A DNA stretch of 64,000 nt from Ustilaginoidea virens (GCF_000687475.1 NC_057319.1:1612001-1676000); one strand, 5' to 3'; numbered from the stretch's first letter, positions 1 through 12,557 are shown. Translations and numbers: made by a program. Notes: generated by a model not told the origin, from the letters alone.

Positions 1-667
1 TAAGTATGCCCGCTGTACTTCTGGTGAGTGGCAATACTGAGCCACTAGCAAAAGGTAGGCTTCCTCTGGGTCGTTACACCAGTCTATAGCTTCTGCAGCT
101 TCTTCACCATAGCTATTCTTTAGCATTAGTAGTAGAAGTGCCTGCTCAGACTCATCAAAGTGCCTTGCTATAGAAGGGTCGTTGACAAAATTAGCTATTT
201 TAAAGGCCCTGAGTTGTATTATAAGGGCCTGCTTTCCACTGGTCGAAATTATAGGGGCTTTTTAGCTTTTGGGACTCCTTAAAAGCGGTTAGCAGTTTTT
301 AGCTAATTCCTTAATAGCCCCATCACTAATTTGGTTGGTGATAGTTGTTGGTGGCGTTGTATATATAGGCTCTTTACCCTTATATTTTATAGGGGTAGAA
401 GGTTGGTCGATTTCCATAACGTCAGCTTTACTATCATCATCTTTAGTGGTAGTCTTAGTGGAAGGTCCAGCTTCAGTGGCTTTAGTAGGCTTCTTATTAG
501 TAGCCTGGGTAGCCTGGGTGTCGTTATTTTGCCTACTAACTAGGCCCTGTATAAGGTCAGTTAGTATTTCATCTGGGATTTCATTTCGTCTATATCTAGC
601 TATAGCTGTGCATTAGTATCAACTTTAGTATCGGATTTAGGACCTTATAGGATCCTGATTCTGCTAT
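1..667 (-). pseudogene. gag of element A, 5' part, degenerate
   Basis: The sequence is almost base-for-base that of the gag of element D at 14899-15564, so it encodes the same capsid-type protein that would package element RNA. The expected start codon reads ATA instead of ATG (667-665). Several one-base length differences from D lie in homopolymer runs (for example near 229, 280 and 295), breaking the frame. They could be real frameshifts or assembly errors near a contig end. Open frames on the other strand at 331-616 are shadows of this gene. Confidence 0.8.
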
Positions 668-1421
668 AGTGGGAAAAAAGGGTTTAAAAATCCGTTGAAA
701 AATGGTGCCAATAGTTGTAATAACAGAGGAATAATTAGCAGAGGAATAACTAGCTAAATAGCTAGCAAAATAGTCGAGTAATAGCTGGAAAGTCAGTAAT
801 ATAGTGGCTAGTAGCCTACTATAAAAGGTAGCCGCAGATTATAGCGGCCGGTCTCAGTATAAAAGCACAGATGCCGTAGCGTTGTGCAAGTCCGTATTAT
901 AGCGTTGGTGTTTAAGGTGCTTATTGGTGCCGTAATATAAAGGTGCCGTAAGTGCCGTAGGTGCCGTAGTGCCGCAGGTGCCGTAGGTGCCGTGGGTGCT
1001 ATAGGTGCCGTAATATAAAGGTGCCGTAAGTGCCGTACCAAAAGTGCTATAAGTGGGAAAGTATAACAGGTGCCGTACAGTGCAGTGGGTGTCGTGCACT
1101 AGGTGTAAAAGTGTTATACAGTGTATAATGTGGTAGATATCACACTATAAAATCCGTAGGTACCGTAGGTTACGCCGAAAAATAACGTAAGGTTACGCTA
1201 AAAGTGCCGTGAGGTTACGCCGTAAATTGCCGTTAGGTATGCCGTTGATTGCCGCAGGGTAATGCCGTAGGTAATAGAGGGTAAGCCAAAGGTGATAATA
1301 GGTAAGCGAAGTAATAAGGGTAAGCCGAAGATACCAAAAGATAGCTATATTAGTAGTACTAATAAGCAAAGAGACCAAGGGGTAAACACAAAAAAGGTAG
1401 GGTAAAAACAAAGAAGTAAAA
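668..1421 (-). other. 5' leader of element A
   Basis: Untranslated leader between primer-binding site and gag. It contains an array of 9-bp units close to TACGGCACC (minus strand) at about 925-1045 and a looser set of ACGGCGTAAC-like units at about 1150-1265. No gene is visible; the frames reading Tyr-Gly-Thr repeats come from the 9-bp array. Confidence 0.75.
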
Positions 1422-1436
1422 CCCGGGCTCATAACC
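1422..1436 (-). promoter_or_regulatory. Primer-binding site of element A
   Basis: Minus strand reads GGTTATGAGCCCGGG directly after the 5' LTR. This is complementary to the anticodon stem-loop of fungal initiator tRNA-Met (CAU anticodon), not to a tRNA 3' end; Drosophila copia primes from the same part of the tRNA. This copy is unmutated. Confidence 0.75.
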
Positions 1437-2152
1437 TATTGCAATTCTCAAGGTCACTATAAAGCAGAGCCTTACTAGCTAGCTAGATGGCACAAGACTG
1501 TCTGCGACCTGTGAACTAATCTTAGTATAAATACTAGATTTTTCTCCAAGTCCTAAGACTATACAAGTGCTATAAAGCAAGGCAAGTGTAAAGGCAAGGC
1601 AAATATAAGATAACCAGAAAACGCAGGGAAGGTAAGAAGTTAAGAGGCATATAGTGCATTAACAGACTCGATTGTGCTGCCCTTCTACTATCTAGAAAGA
1701 AGGGGGAAAGCTATCCTATATATACACGAAGGAGGGGTGGGCCCAGGCATCCAGGAAGCCAGTAAGAGGGCTCCCCGTAATGCTCGCTATGATACGTCAG
1801 CAACCCCGCTATATCCGACCTTTCCAACCACCCTAACCACCGCACTAGTAATTAGTCACCGCACTAGTAACTAGCCACCACGCTAGTAGGCCACCACTAA
1901 TTTAGGCACACCACGCTAGTAGGCCGCCACCACGCTAGTAGGCAACCACGCTAATTTAGCAATGCCACACCTTTTCAACAAGGCCTACCTTACTTGATAT
2001 ACAGTAAATAATCCACTGAAATCCTTAAGGTAAAAGGCAAAGGCCTAAGGTAATACTACCATAAGTCCAAGAGGCGGTATAAGGGCCAGAAGGTTAGTAG
2101 GCCAGTAGGGCATAAGGCCAGCAGCCTAGTAGGCTACTATAGGATTTTAACA
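1437..2152 (-). repeat. 5' LTR of element A (716 bp)
   Basis: The minus strand begins TGTTAAAATCCTATAG and ends TTGCAATA. The ancestral end was probably CAACA, with the last CA turned to TA. A TATATATAGG box lies in the middle and a tandem array of about 20-bp units with the core CTAGYGYGGTGG lies in the 5' half. It matches the other Copia-1 LTRs in the window. Confidence 0.9.
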
Positions 2153-5100
2153 GTTGCTATTCGCGGGGTGCTTGTTTTAGCCTGTATAGGGGCCTTTTTT
2201 AGTAAAATAGCTTGCTTAATAGAGGGATTAAAGCCGGCTTCTTTAAGTAAAGTTAGTAGCCGTTGTCGTTAAATATCAGACCAAAGCTTGCTATTGCTAT
2301 TAGTTAGCAGTAAGCTCTCTGTAAATTCAAGAATCCGTTAGGAATATCTATATAAATGGTCTCAGAAAGCTCGCTATTTAGAAAGGCGCCTATAAAGTCG
2401 ATTTGCTCTATTTCCCAGTTATTACTAGCAGCCAAGGCCAGTATAACCCTCTAGGTAGGTGGAATAGAGGTAGAAGTATAGGTATGCTGAAAGTCCTTTC
2501 CTTCGACTTGCATAAAGCCCTTTACTACTAATCTAGCCTTATATTTTATAGGCTGATTATTAGCATCCTTTTTAAACCCGAAAAACAGGCCTATTGCGTA
2601 TAATTTTCCTTTCAATAGGAACGCTAGACTTAGGAATAAATTGGAAGACTTTAGTATCTAAAAGCTGCTCAAATTCCTTAAATAGTGCCTTTATCCAAAG
2701 GTCTTTTTTAGGGCTTCATAGCACATCCTTCTAGCTATTAGGCGTACCATCAGGGGCCTTTTTAGCTAGCTTACGCTTAGCTGTATAGCAGGAATCCATA
2801 TTAGGTGGTATAAATCCTGATTAGGGAATAAATCGGTAGGGCTAGTAGGGTTGGTAGGGCTAGTAGGTATAGTAGGGCTAGCAGGGCCAGTAGAGCCAGT
2901 AGGGCCAGCAAGGTCGGCAGGAGTAAGGCTAGTAAGGATATCTATAAGGTCATCCTTTGCAGTAGCCGGAGACTGTAGTATAGTACCTTCTGACTTAGGA
3001 AGGTAATCTACAGTGGCATTAGTGTTAGTAATATCATCCGGGGTAGCATTAGTAATGCTAATAAAATTAGTAGGGTCCGGCATGCTTTCCAGGTCATCCG
3101 GTATAGCATTAATATTAGTAATGCTAGTAAGGTTAGTAGGGTCAGGGATGCTTTCCCAGGTCATCCAGTATAGCATTAATATTAGTAATGCTAGTAAGGT
3201 TAGTAGGGTCAGGGATGCTTTCCAGGTCATCCAGTAAAATAGCAGGTTCTTTACTGCTAGATACCCCCTCTGAACCTGTATTTTGCCCTCTGTAAAAGTC
3301 TCCTTCTAGGCCACTAGAAATAGGGCCTATTCCTTTATTTTGGTGGATAAAGGTGATAAAAGTTGTTTTAGTAATAACCTTCTTCTTTAGAAGGTAGACT
3401 AGGTAGGTATTATTACCTAGAGTAGTAAGGAGCCTACTAGGCTCGGTATAGGGCGCTAATTTGCGGCTTTTTACACGCTTTTCGTGTGGTATAAGCACTT
3501 TAATAGCTGCTCTAATAGCCCTTAGGTTAATAAGGTCAGGGTAGTGCTCCGGTGTTATCTGGTCGTAATCCTTTAATAGCTCCTGATAGGGGCTAGAAGG
3601 TCTGTTAGTAACAGCTGTTATATTTACTAGCATAATAACGCCAGTAATTACAGCAGACCAGAGGTTAGATGGTAGCCTTAACCAGGTCATAGTAGCACGT
3701 AGCCTATCAGCTATAACCCTAATGGAGCGCTCAGCTAGGCCGTTTTGTTTGTGAATATAGGGGCAAGAGGTATTAAAAGCTATACCTTGTTCAACAAGCT
3801 AATTACTAAGCATTTTGTTGATTTCATTTCCACCATCATAGTGGAATTCAACAGGCGTTTTACCATATCTGACCTGTAGGCTCTGTATAAAGCTCTGTAA
3901 TGCTTTAAAAACAATAGTGCCTTCCCTATTAGGCAGTAAGTAAAGCTAGCGGAATCGGGATTTTCTGTCCACTAATATAAGGATAATAGGTCGTTTGTTA
4001 TATGGCATAGGTGATATAGCAAAAGTATTACCTTCTATAATATCCAGGCATTTAGCTGGATTAGGTATCGCATCCTTAAAAGGTCTTCTAACCTTTTTAG
4101 CCTGGATACAGGCTAGGCAGCAAAAATCAGCATCTTTAACCTTATTAAGGTTAAGCAGACCAGGGGTATTAGCACAGGTCTTTTTAAGTAGCTGAATACC
4201 TATATGCCCTAGCCGTATATGCCAAATGCCGGCTAACTGTAATAACTTCTGATATTCTGTATCAGCAGCTATAGGGGCAGGAGTAGGGCTAGTAGCCACT
4301 ATGGGATTTTCGCTAGTTGTAATAGCGGGCTCTTCGCTAGTCGTAATAGCGGGAGAGTTGGTAGTAGGGCTAGTAGCCTCTATAGGTTCCTTACTAGTTG
4401 CAGTAGTAGGAATAGGGGTAATAGTGGTATCCTCAGGATCACTATAATCAGCAGGGTTAGTAGGGCTGGGGACCTCTACTATTATACTATTAGTAACAGT
4501 ATAATGGCTGCAAGGTTGATATAGTAGTAGTGTATTTATTCCTTTCTGTGGAAGGAAAAAGCCGTATTTTTCAAAGTTAAAAATGCCGATACATTTACGG
4601 CTTACTAACCAAAGCTGATTTTAATTAGTACTCCTTTAGCGGCATAGTGCTTTATACCGCTAATGATGTTAATATCTAAGGTAGGAATATATAGTGCATT
4701 CTTGAGCTCTATAATACCCCATTTAGTAGGATTAATACCCTATAGAACAGTAAATCGTGCTATGCCCTAACCAGTAGGGGAAATAGGGCTACCACCAGTA
4801 GTAATTACAGGCTTATCATTCTTTTCAAAATAGTGAAAAGTGGTAAAATGCTTCTTATCATTAACAATATGACAAGTAGATCCTGTATCGTAAAGGAGGG
4901 CATCCTTAGGGGTCCTACCGCCTGATTTAGCACTATAGCCTATATCAGTGGATATAGTGGTAGAAGAAGAGGAATAGGATATATTAGTATCCTGGGTATT
5001 ATAATTGCCTATAATAAAGGACTCGACATTTTGCTGTTTGCTGCTAGAGTCCTGTTTCTTCTTCTATTGCTGCTTCTTTTTTCTATTATTAGTAGAATTA

Positions 5101-5402
5101 TTCTTGCTATTATTAGTAGAAGCGGCGTTAGTGTTAGTAGGGCTAGTAGCCTCTACAGGGTCCTTGCTGTTCATATTAGTAGGACCGGAGATAGTAGGGC
5201 TAGTAGACTCTACTAGTTCCTTACTAATTATAATAGTAGGAACGTTACTATTTCGCCTACTAACTAAGCCTTGTATAAGGATAGTTAGGGTGTTCATCTA
5301 GGACTTTAAATAGTCTATATCTAGCTGTAGTTATACAGTAAGATCAGCTTTAGAGTCGGAATCTAAAATGGCCTTATAAGTAGAAGGCCTAGACTGTGCC
5401 AT
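2153..5402 (-). pseudogene. gag-pol of element B, 3'-truncated and degenerate
   Basis: Polyprotein remnant read from an intact ATG at 5402 (MAQSRPSTYKA). Order: short Asn/Lys-rich gag remnant ending in a basic run (5402-5030); aspartic protease with intact DTG at 4889-4881 (DTGSTCH); Thr/Pro-rich linker; GAG-pre-integrase/zinc-binding region with WHIRLGH and CCLAC (about 4230-4090); integrase core and C-terminal part to about 3310; Pro/Asn/Thr linker repeats (3300-2880); reverse transcriptase from about 2815, including the first catalytic Asp in IDFIGAFLN (about 2399), cut at 2153 by element A just after LYRLKQAPRE. Stops are TAG/TAA where relatives have CAG, CAA or TGG. The capsid-type gag core (about 250 codons in D) is missing. 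Confidence 0.85.
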
Positions 5403-6090
5403 TATAGTGGTTAAAAGTCGTTAAAAATGGTGCTAATAGCTATAGGAACAGATGAATAACCAGCTGAATAGCTAGCAAAATAGTCGAATAACTGGTAAAA
5501 TAGCCAGTAAATATAGTGGCTAGTAGCCTACTATAAAAGGTAACCACAGAGTATAGCGGCAGGTCTCAATATAAAAGCACAAATGCCGTAGGCGTTGTGC
5601 AAGTCCGTATTATAGCGTTGGTGTTCAAGGTGCTTATATAGTGCCGTAATATAAAGGTACCGTAAGTACCATAGGTGCCGTAAATGCCGTAGAAGCCAGG
5701 TGCCGTAGGTGCCGTAGGTGCCGTAATATAAAAAGGTGCCGTAAGTGCCGTACCAAAGGTGCTATAAGTGGGAGAGTATAACAGGTGCCGTATAGTGCAG
5801 TAAAAGTCGTGCACTAGGGGAAAAGGTGTTATACAGTGGTATAATGTATAGAATATTACACTATAAAATCCGTAGGTACCATAGGTTACGCCGAAAATAA
5901 CGTAAGGTTACGCTAAGAGTGCCGTAAGGTTACGCCGTAAGTTGCCGTAGGGGTACGCCGTTGATTGCCGCAGGGTAATACCGTAGGTAACAAAGGGTAA
6001 GCCAAAGGTGATAATAGGTAAGCCGAAGTTAATAAGGGTAAGCCGAAGATACTAAAGGATAGCTATATTAGTAGTACTAATAAGCAAGAG
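5403..6090 (-). other. 5' leader of element B, main block
   Basis: Leader with the 9-bp TACGGCACC-type array at about 5640-5760 and ACGGCGTAAC-like units at 5880-5990. The remainder (12503-12557) lies on the far side of element C. No gene seen. Confidence 0.75.
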
Positions 6091-7115
6091 TGTGACGGAC
6101 TAGCCCTAGGGCGACTGCGAATAGGCGTCAATCGGATGTATTAATAAAACTAAGGAGGAAGGGAGAAGAGCCCGAATCGGGTCTCTTCCGCAGTCTATAT
6201 ACATCTATTGCAATTCTCAAGGTCACTATAAAAGCAGAGCCTTACTAGCTAGCTATATGGCACAAGACTGTCTGCGACCTGTGAACTAATCTTAGTATAA
6301 ATACTAGATTTTTCACCAAGTCCTAAGACTATATAAGTGCTATAAAGCAAGGCAAGTGTAAAGGCAAGGCAAATATAAGATAACCAGAATAACGCAGGGA
6401 AGGTGGGAGTTAAGAGGCATGTAGTGCATTAACAGGTTCGATTGTGCTGCCCTTCTACTATCTAGAAAGAAGGGGGAAAGCTATCCTATATATACACGAA
6501 GGAGGGGTGGGCCCAGGCATCCAGGGAAGCCAGTAAGAGGGCTCCCCGTAATGCTCGCTATAATACGTCAGCAACCCCGCTATATCCGACCTTTCCAACC
6601 ACCCTAACCACCGCACTAGTAATTAGTCACCGCACTAGTAACTAGCCACCACGCTAGTGACTAACCACCACACTAGTGGACTAGCCACCACGCTAGTAGG
6701 CCACCACGCTAATTTAGCAATGCCACACCACGCTAGTAGGCCGCCACCACGCTAGTAGGCAACCACGCTAATTTAGCAATGCCACACCTTTTCAACAAGG
6801 CCTACCTTACTTGATATACAGTAAATAATCCACTGAAAATCCTTAAGGTAAAAGGCAAAGGCCTAAGGTAATACTACCATAAGTCCAAGAGGCGGTATAA
6901 GGGCTAGAAGGTTAGTAGGCCAGTAGGGCATAAGGCCAGCAGCCTAGTAGGCTACTATAGGATTTTAACAACATCCGTATATAGCGCGGGCTAGAGCCCT
7001 AACGTTGCCCTATAGGCCCGCGCGTCTACCTTATATCATCCGTTCCAGACTAAAGCATGGGCGCAGCCCGAGCCTCAATTAATCCATAATACGGATATAG
7101 CCCGAGTCCGTAATA
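6091..7115 (-). repeat. 3' LTR of chromovirus C, split
   Basis: LTR blocks 6091-6205 and 6976-7115 match the right LTR at 12248-12502 once the inserted solo LTR and one copy of acatc are removed. The plus strand begins TGTGACGG here and TATAATAG in the other copy, so TG-to-TA change has affected the end. Confidence 0.88.
6206..6970 (-). repeat. Solo Copia-1 LTR in the LTR of C (765 bp)
   Basis: A complete Copia-1 LTR, from tattgcaattctc to ggattttaaca on the plus strand, with no internal sequence. It is flanked by acatc at 6201-6205 and 6971-6975. It is probably the remnant of a full insertion that lost its interior by LTR-LTR recombination. Confidence 0.93.
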
Positions 7116-7128
7116 TACCCCCCTTCTC
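7116..7128 (-). promoter_or_regulatory. Polypurine tract of chromovirus C
   Basis: The minus strand reads GAGAAGGGGGGTA directly before the 3' LTR, the expected place for the plus-strand DNA primer. Element J has a similar tract in the same place. Confidence 0.7.
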
Positions 7129-7189
7129 TAGGAAAAATTTTATCTATTCCGTATCGGGATTACTATAGGGTTCGACCGGGTCTATTATA

Positions 7190-10100
7190 TATCTAAATAT
7201 CCCCCTATTTAACCTTAAATGCCTCCCGCGCTATAGTATCCTCGAAGTTCTCTAGCGGTTCCTAAATTAGTAAATCATACCCCTTCTATTTTACTAGCAT
7301 ATTACGTTTGCCGCCACGACCTTAAGCGTTTTTAGTAGCTAGTATCTCTTCGACCTTAAATTCCTTATGTAGGGTATTAGAGTCCTTTAGTAGGACTAGT
7401 AGGGGGCCAGGCCTAGTATCTATAAGTATTTAGCTTAGCAGTGGGTTAGAAGCGGTATATTCTATAAGATTAATGTAAAAAACCGGGTGGATACTATCGG
7501 GAATATCGAGTCGGATATTAAGTAGGGATAGGATAGCTATAATAGTATATTTAGTAGATATCTAGTCGAGCTTCTTATAAGGCTAATTAGTCTTAATATT
7601 CCGTAGGCTTAGCCAGACTTAATCCCCGACTTAATAGCGTTCTGCTAGGCGTTAGGAATAGTTTATTGCATCTTACTATTGCTATTAAGTAAAGGCGATA
7701 GCGGCCTAAGTGAGTTCGCCCCCCTCCCGTATTATAGCTAAAAAGTATACCACTCGCCCCTTAGGGGTTATTAAATTTAGTATAATATTAGGGGGAGGAG
7801 CTATAATAGGAGAGTTAAAGCTATTTAAGAGATAGTTCGGACTATATCTAGTAATTAAAGAAGTACGGTTATTTAAAGCGTATTAATAAGTCGCGAGATA
7901 TTAGGGCTAATCGTATTAGTCGAATACTACCTTAATGCATAAAATAGCTTAGACCTCCTAGTTTATATATTTTATACTACCATCGGTCTATAGGTGGTAT
8001 ACAATCGAAAGGAGTTATTTAGTCCTAATAGCCTTATATATCGTAGTCTAGAATTAGCCTACCTAGTCTAAGCCTCTATCGCTAATAATCTAGGCGGGGA
8101 ACCTATAGTGCTACTACTAGTAATCGAGAAATTATTCTATATAATCTTCTACTTATATTAAATATATCGCCTTAAGTTAAACATACTTAGATAAGCAATC
8201 GGTAATAACTATTAGGTAATATAGGTCGGAGGTATTATAGGCTAGAAGGTTAATTATAAAGTCAATAGAGATTTAAAACTAAAAACGATTTAGGATCGGT
8301 AAAGACTAAAGTAAGCTTTATTGCAATTAATAGCTCTTATATGCCCTACGGTATTAGTAATTCTAAATAAACCGAGTTACTTTAAATGATATACTATTAA
8401 AGTAGTAGTCCTATTAGAGGAGTTAAAAGGTTATATTCTTCCCTAGGTACCCTATAGTAGGGGAATTATAATATTATTAGATTACTATAGTTATTAGCGG
8501 TTTAAATAAAAGGAGTTAAATCTAGCCCTAGTAGAGTAGCGCTCTATAGGCATTTAAGGTATAATCTATAATTTACTCTTTAGTCTTTACCTCTATAGGG
8601 AATCGTTATTCTCTATTCGCTATAGCCTTCTATTAGGCCCGATATAATTTATCTTTAGCTATAGCTTAATCCTAAAGCGCTTATAGGTATGTATCGGTAA
8701 AGACCTAAGAGCTATTAGGTAGGGAGACTTTAGTTAATAAAGCCGCTATTAGTATATCCTCTATTATACTTAGGTCTATAGTTGGCTGATCTACTACTAG
8801 GTCTAGCTAGACCTCTATTAGGTCTGCCTTTATAGTAGAGATAGATAGTAGTTAGAAGATTTAGCTAAACCTTAGTACTACGCTATCTACCTCTTACTCC
8901 TATCGCAAGAGTATATTAGGGCATTAGGCCTATAAGCCAGGCTGGTACTAAAGGTAGAAATTAAAAAGGGCTAACGTCTTAGCCTATTGCGCTTAGTATT
9001 CTAATATCTCCTTTAGTTAGGCAAAATATTTAAGGTTCTTATAGTCTATAAGGATTATAAATAGGGCGGCAATAGAATAGAGTTCTACCGACTATACCTT
9101 AAGGTATATAATAATAGTAAGCAGCTTTTTATTATAGATAGTATAATTCTATTTAGCCTTTATAAGCTATACCGAGTAGTATATAATTAAGTAGAATATT
9201 CTATCCTCCCCGATTTAAGAGAGGTAGCTACTAAAAGCTATACTAAAGCTATCTACCTTAAAGATTATTTCTTTCTTAAGGTCCTATTAGGCGAGGACTA
9301 AGTACGAAATAAAGTATTACTTAAGCGCTTAAAAAGCCTTTTCTTCCTTTTTAAGCTATTAAAAGGGAATACCCTTCTATATTAGTTTAACTAAAGGCTT
9401 AACTAAGTAAAAGAAGTCTAAGATAAAATCGCAATAGAAGTTTATAAAACTTAAGAAGCTTTAGATGCCTTATAATTTTATAAGGGCTTCCTACTTTTAG
9501 ATCGCCTTAATCTTTTTAAGGTTTAGGCAGATCTCCTTCCCTATTATTACGATATAGCTAAAGTAGTATACCTCCTTTACTACGAAATTATATTTATTTA
9601 GATTTAGATTTAGATTAGCATCTTATAGGCATCTAAGGATAATCCTAATGCGGTCTATATATTCCTTCTATAAGCCGCTAATATAGACTAAAATATTATC
9701 TAAATAGGTAATAGCGAAATCCCCTAATAAGTCCCCTAAGGCCCTATTAATATAATACTAGAATATCGTAAGGGCCCTAATTAGGCTAAAGGGGGTTACT
9801 AACCACTTAAAGAGGCTAAAGCAGGTCTAAAACGCAATTAAATATTTATCGCCCTTAGCAATATAAATCTTATAGAATGCGGCGCAGATATCTACCTTTA
9901 TAAACCACTTCGCCTAAAATAGGGAATATAGTATCTCCTTAATTAAGGGAAGGGGATACCGGTCCTATATTATAACCTTATTTAAGGCCTAGTAATCCAC
10001 GCAAAAATACTATCTGCCGTTCGCCTTTCTCGCGAGTAGGATTGATATTGCTACCAATAAAGAGCTTATATAGATCTATCCTTTATCTATAAGGTCTATT

Positions 10101-10950
10101 ATCTATCTCCGAACCTTAAGTAGCTAGTCCCGCGGTATATTATATAGCGGTCCCTATAGAAGGTCGGGTGGCCCCCTATCTAGGGTCGGTTTAAGCTTAA
10201 TATAGTGATTAAATATACCCCGGTGTGGTAAAAGGCTAAAGGCTTTCGCCTTATTGAAGAGGTTGGTAAAATCCTAAAGCTTTAATAGTAAGGTCTATAG
10301 CTAGGCTAGAGGGGAAGCTGAATTCTAATATAATAGGAGTATAATATAGAGGATATATATAAGCTCCTATAGGCTTATAAGGAAAAAAGAAGTCGAGTTA
10401 TTTTAGATATATACCGTATATTATAATATACCATAAAAGACCGATCTGAGAATATTAATTATAGTAGGCCTAAAGGATCGAATAATCGATTCCTTTATAA
10501 GTAGGCTATTAGTAGCTCTAATTTTTAGTTAATACTATTTCGCCTATAGTTCGATATTGTGGTACTCTATCTAAGGCAACCCTAAGATAATATTACAGGT
10601 AAGGCCTAAGACGATATATAGCATTATAGCTAATAGCTATCTATCGATATTAATATCGATATAGATAATATAGGTAATTAAAAGGGTAGTCTATTACTCC
10701 CCTAATCGACTCTTTATATCTACTATAATATTAAGTTTCCTATAAGATAGTAGGCGGATAGGCTAAAGTCCTAACTTTTAGATAGTTTTTTCGCTTATCG
10801 TACTATAGTAATTATAACTAGAATTAATTAGGGTATCAATAAAGGTAGAATTATTATATAATATCGGGACTAAAAAGGGGTATCTATTTATATAATCCTT
10901 AATATTATTAATCTCCTTTATATAGTATTCCTATTGTGACCTGGCTAAAG
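7190..10950 (-). pseudogene. pol of chromovirus C: protease, RT, RNase H, integrase, chromodomain
   Basis: Remnants read on the minus strand. A possible protease lies near 10870-10790 (FIDT). RT lies at about 10050-9640, with CVDY.ALNKV, DRYPLPLI, KWLVTPFSL and YLDN in place of YLDD, so one catalytic Asp is lost. RNase H lies at about 9330-8950. Integrase lies at about 8450-7850 with a core reading VITDCLSKYV and SDRGLD. The chromodomain lies at about 7335-7215 (EFKVEEILATKNA, then VK.KGYDLLI.EPLENF), a histone-mark-binding module that guides insertion in this group. TAG/TAA codons occur throughout. Confidence 0.85.
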
Positions 10951-12235
10951 GCTAAATGCGTTTTTTAAGCCTTTTTGCGAGATTTAGCTTAAAGGCTAGT
11001 CTTTTCCCTAGGAATTACTATTATTACTATCTCTAAGCTCGGCGATTTATAAGGCTTTTACGGCTTTTAGGTCTATAGAAGCTATAGTTATCTCTAATAG
11101 AGGCCGGGCTAGCCTTAGCTTATATTCTGGTATTTTATAGCCGGCATCCCTATATTAGGTATAAAGTGATTTCTAGTAGTACTCCTTAAGGACCTCTCTT
11201 AAAACTTATACTATCCTTTTAGTAGATAGCTTCTTTTTGCCCTTCGAATCTAGCTTATTAATACCTATTATAGGCGTATTACTATCCTTATCCTAAGCGA
11301 TTGCCTATAGATCCTAGGCGTTATCGTTATAATTCCAGTAAGGATCTATATAGCGTTTTGCGGTAAGGCTTATTTTTAGGTCGATAGCGATTTTACGGTA
11401 CTATATAATAGCCGTATTATAGTCTTTACGGGAGACCCTTAGGCCGATAATCTTTTCCGATATATAAAGGTTAAAAGCGGATCGGAGTATTTCTAATTTT
11501 ACCGATTTAGGCTAATTAAGCCCCCCTATTAATACTAATTTTTCCTTAAAGTATATAAAGAAGGCAGAAAAGGGTTCTTTTAATATCTAATAGAGGGTAT
11601 ACTTAAGCTTAGTAATTGCGTATTCCTCCTAATGCAGGTCCTTAAAGAGTCGCTATAGGTAATTAAAAAAGGCTATAGGGCGGTAATAGAGGGCCGCACT
11701 ATTCTTAAAGAATGCTATAACTTAGGATTAGATTATAGCCGAGAGGTTCTAATAAATAAATATCTATTAGGTCTTATTATTACCGATAAAGTCCCAATCG
11801 ATCTCTAATTTATACTCTATAAAGGTCTTTTATACAGTAAATATAGCCTTTTTGCTATTAAAGGGTTCCCCGACCGGTATTAGCTTACGTTTTTATCGGG
11901 TTTCCTTTAGGATTAAAATAGAGTTAGTCTAAGATCGGTCTAAGGTTAATACGGGTATTAATAATAGTTATTGCTGCATTTAGTCGATAAAAGCCTGCAT
12001 CTAACGCTTAGTTTGCTCGGCCTAAGCGCGTATCTAGCGCTTACTCTTTTAGCTTTAGGATAGCTATTCTTAGAACCTTATATTAAGTACTTCTATAGTA
12101 TTTGTAATTAACTCTAGTTATGCGGCCTATTATCGAGCGGGGGCGCATTAGGCATTATCCGAGCCTATAATATTCTATAAGGGGTCTATATCTATTATTG
12201 GTAGTTATATGAGATATAATAATAAGGGTTGAGAG
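10951..12235 (-). pseudogene. gag of chromovirus C, degenerate
   Basis: The position between the primer site and protease, and similarity to the gag region of J, mark this as gag. Around 11700-11500 the minus strand keeps the retrotransposon gag pattern seen better in J (YLxxLFKDLYR ... QGLKEPFTAFF). I could not place the start codon or a zinc knuckle with confidence. Confidence 0.6.
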
Positions 12236-12247
12236 AGTTTTATTAAT
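12236..12247 (-). promoter_or_regulatory. Putative self-primer binding site of chromovirus C
   Basis: The 12 bases abutting the 5' LTR read ATTAATAAAACT on the minus strand. They are the exact reverse complement of AGTTTTATTAAT inside the same LTR (minus strand 12308-12297), 61 nt from the LTR edge. Elements of the Tf1/sushi group prime reverse transcription with the folded-back 5' end of their own RNA in this way. No tRNA match was recognised. Confidence 0.65.
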
Positions 12248-12502
12248 TATAATAGACTGGCCCTAGGGCGACTGCAAATAGGCATTAATTAGATATATTA
12301 ATAAAACTAAAGAGGAAGGGAGAAGAGCCTAAATCGGGTCTCTTCCGCAGTCTATATATATCCGTATATGGCGCAGGCTAGAGCCCTAATATTGCCCTAT
12401 AGGCCCGCGCGTCTACCTTATATTATCCGTTCCGGACTAAGGTATGGGCGCAGCCTGAGCCTCAGTCAATCTATGATATGGGTATAGCCCGAGTCCGTAA
12501 TA
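12248..12502 (-). repeat. 5' LTR of chromovirus C (255 bp)
   Basis: Matches the split left LTR. On the minus strand a TATATATAG box lies at 12360-12352 and the presumed RNA start (AGTTTTATTAAT) at 12308, about 45-50 nt downstream. R plus U5 would be 61 nt. Confidence 0.88.
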
Positions 12503-12557
12503 AAGAGAGACTAAAGGGTGAATATAAAAGAGGTAGGGTAAAAATAAAGAAGTAAAA

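Larger units (their letters stand above)
1..2152 (-). mobile_element. Copia-1 element A (Ty1/copia), 5' part only
   Basis: Minus-strand LTR retrotransposon cut by the window edge. From right to left it shows a 5' LTR, a primer-binding site, a leader with a short tandem repeat, and the 5' part of gag. It is inserted in the reverse transcriptase of element B. The five bases after its LTR (gttgc, 2153-2157) should recur at its other end, left of the window. Family membership rests on LTR, leader and gag shared with elements D, H and I. Confidence 0.9.
6091..12502 (-). mobile_element. Ty3/gypsy chromovirus C, with a nested solo LTR
   Basis: Minus-strand LTR retrotransposon with two 255-bp LTRs. 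The left LTR is split by a solo Copia-1 LTR (6091-6205 and 6976-7115); the right LTR is at 12248-12502. It is flanked by the 5-bp duplication aagag. Domain order on the minus strand is gag, protease, RT, RNase H, integrase, chromodomain, which defines a chromovirus. All domains carry many TAG/TAA codons and the element is dead. A polypurine tract borders the left LTR and a self-complementary primer site borders the right one. Confidence 0.9.

Noticed and set aside
331..616. Two open frames on the plus strand (70 and 93 codons), repeated at 15226-15547 and, on the minus strand, at 31940-32261
   Set aside because: They are antisense to gag of A, D and I and exist only because the sense frame is open.
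1422..1436. A tRNA gene at the GGTTATGAGCCCGGG sites
   Set aside because: Only the anticodon arm is matched, always directly after an LTR; no acceptor stem or T arm follows.
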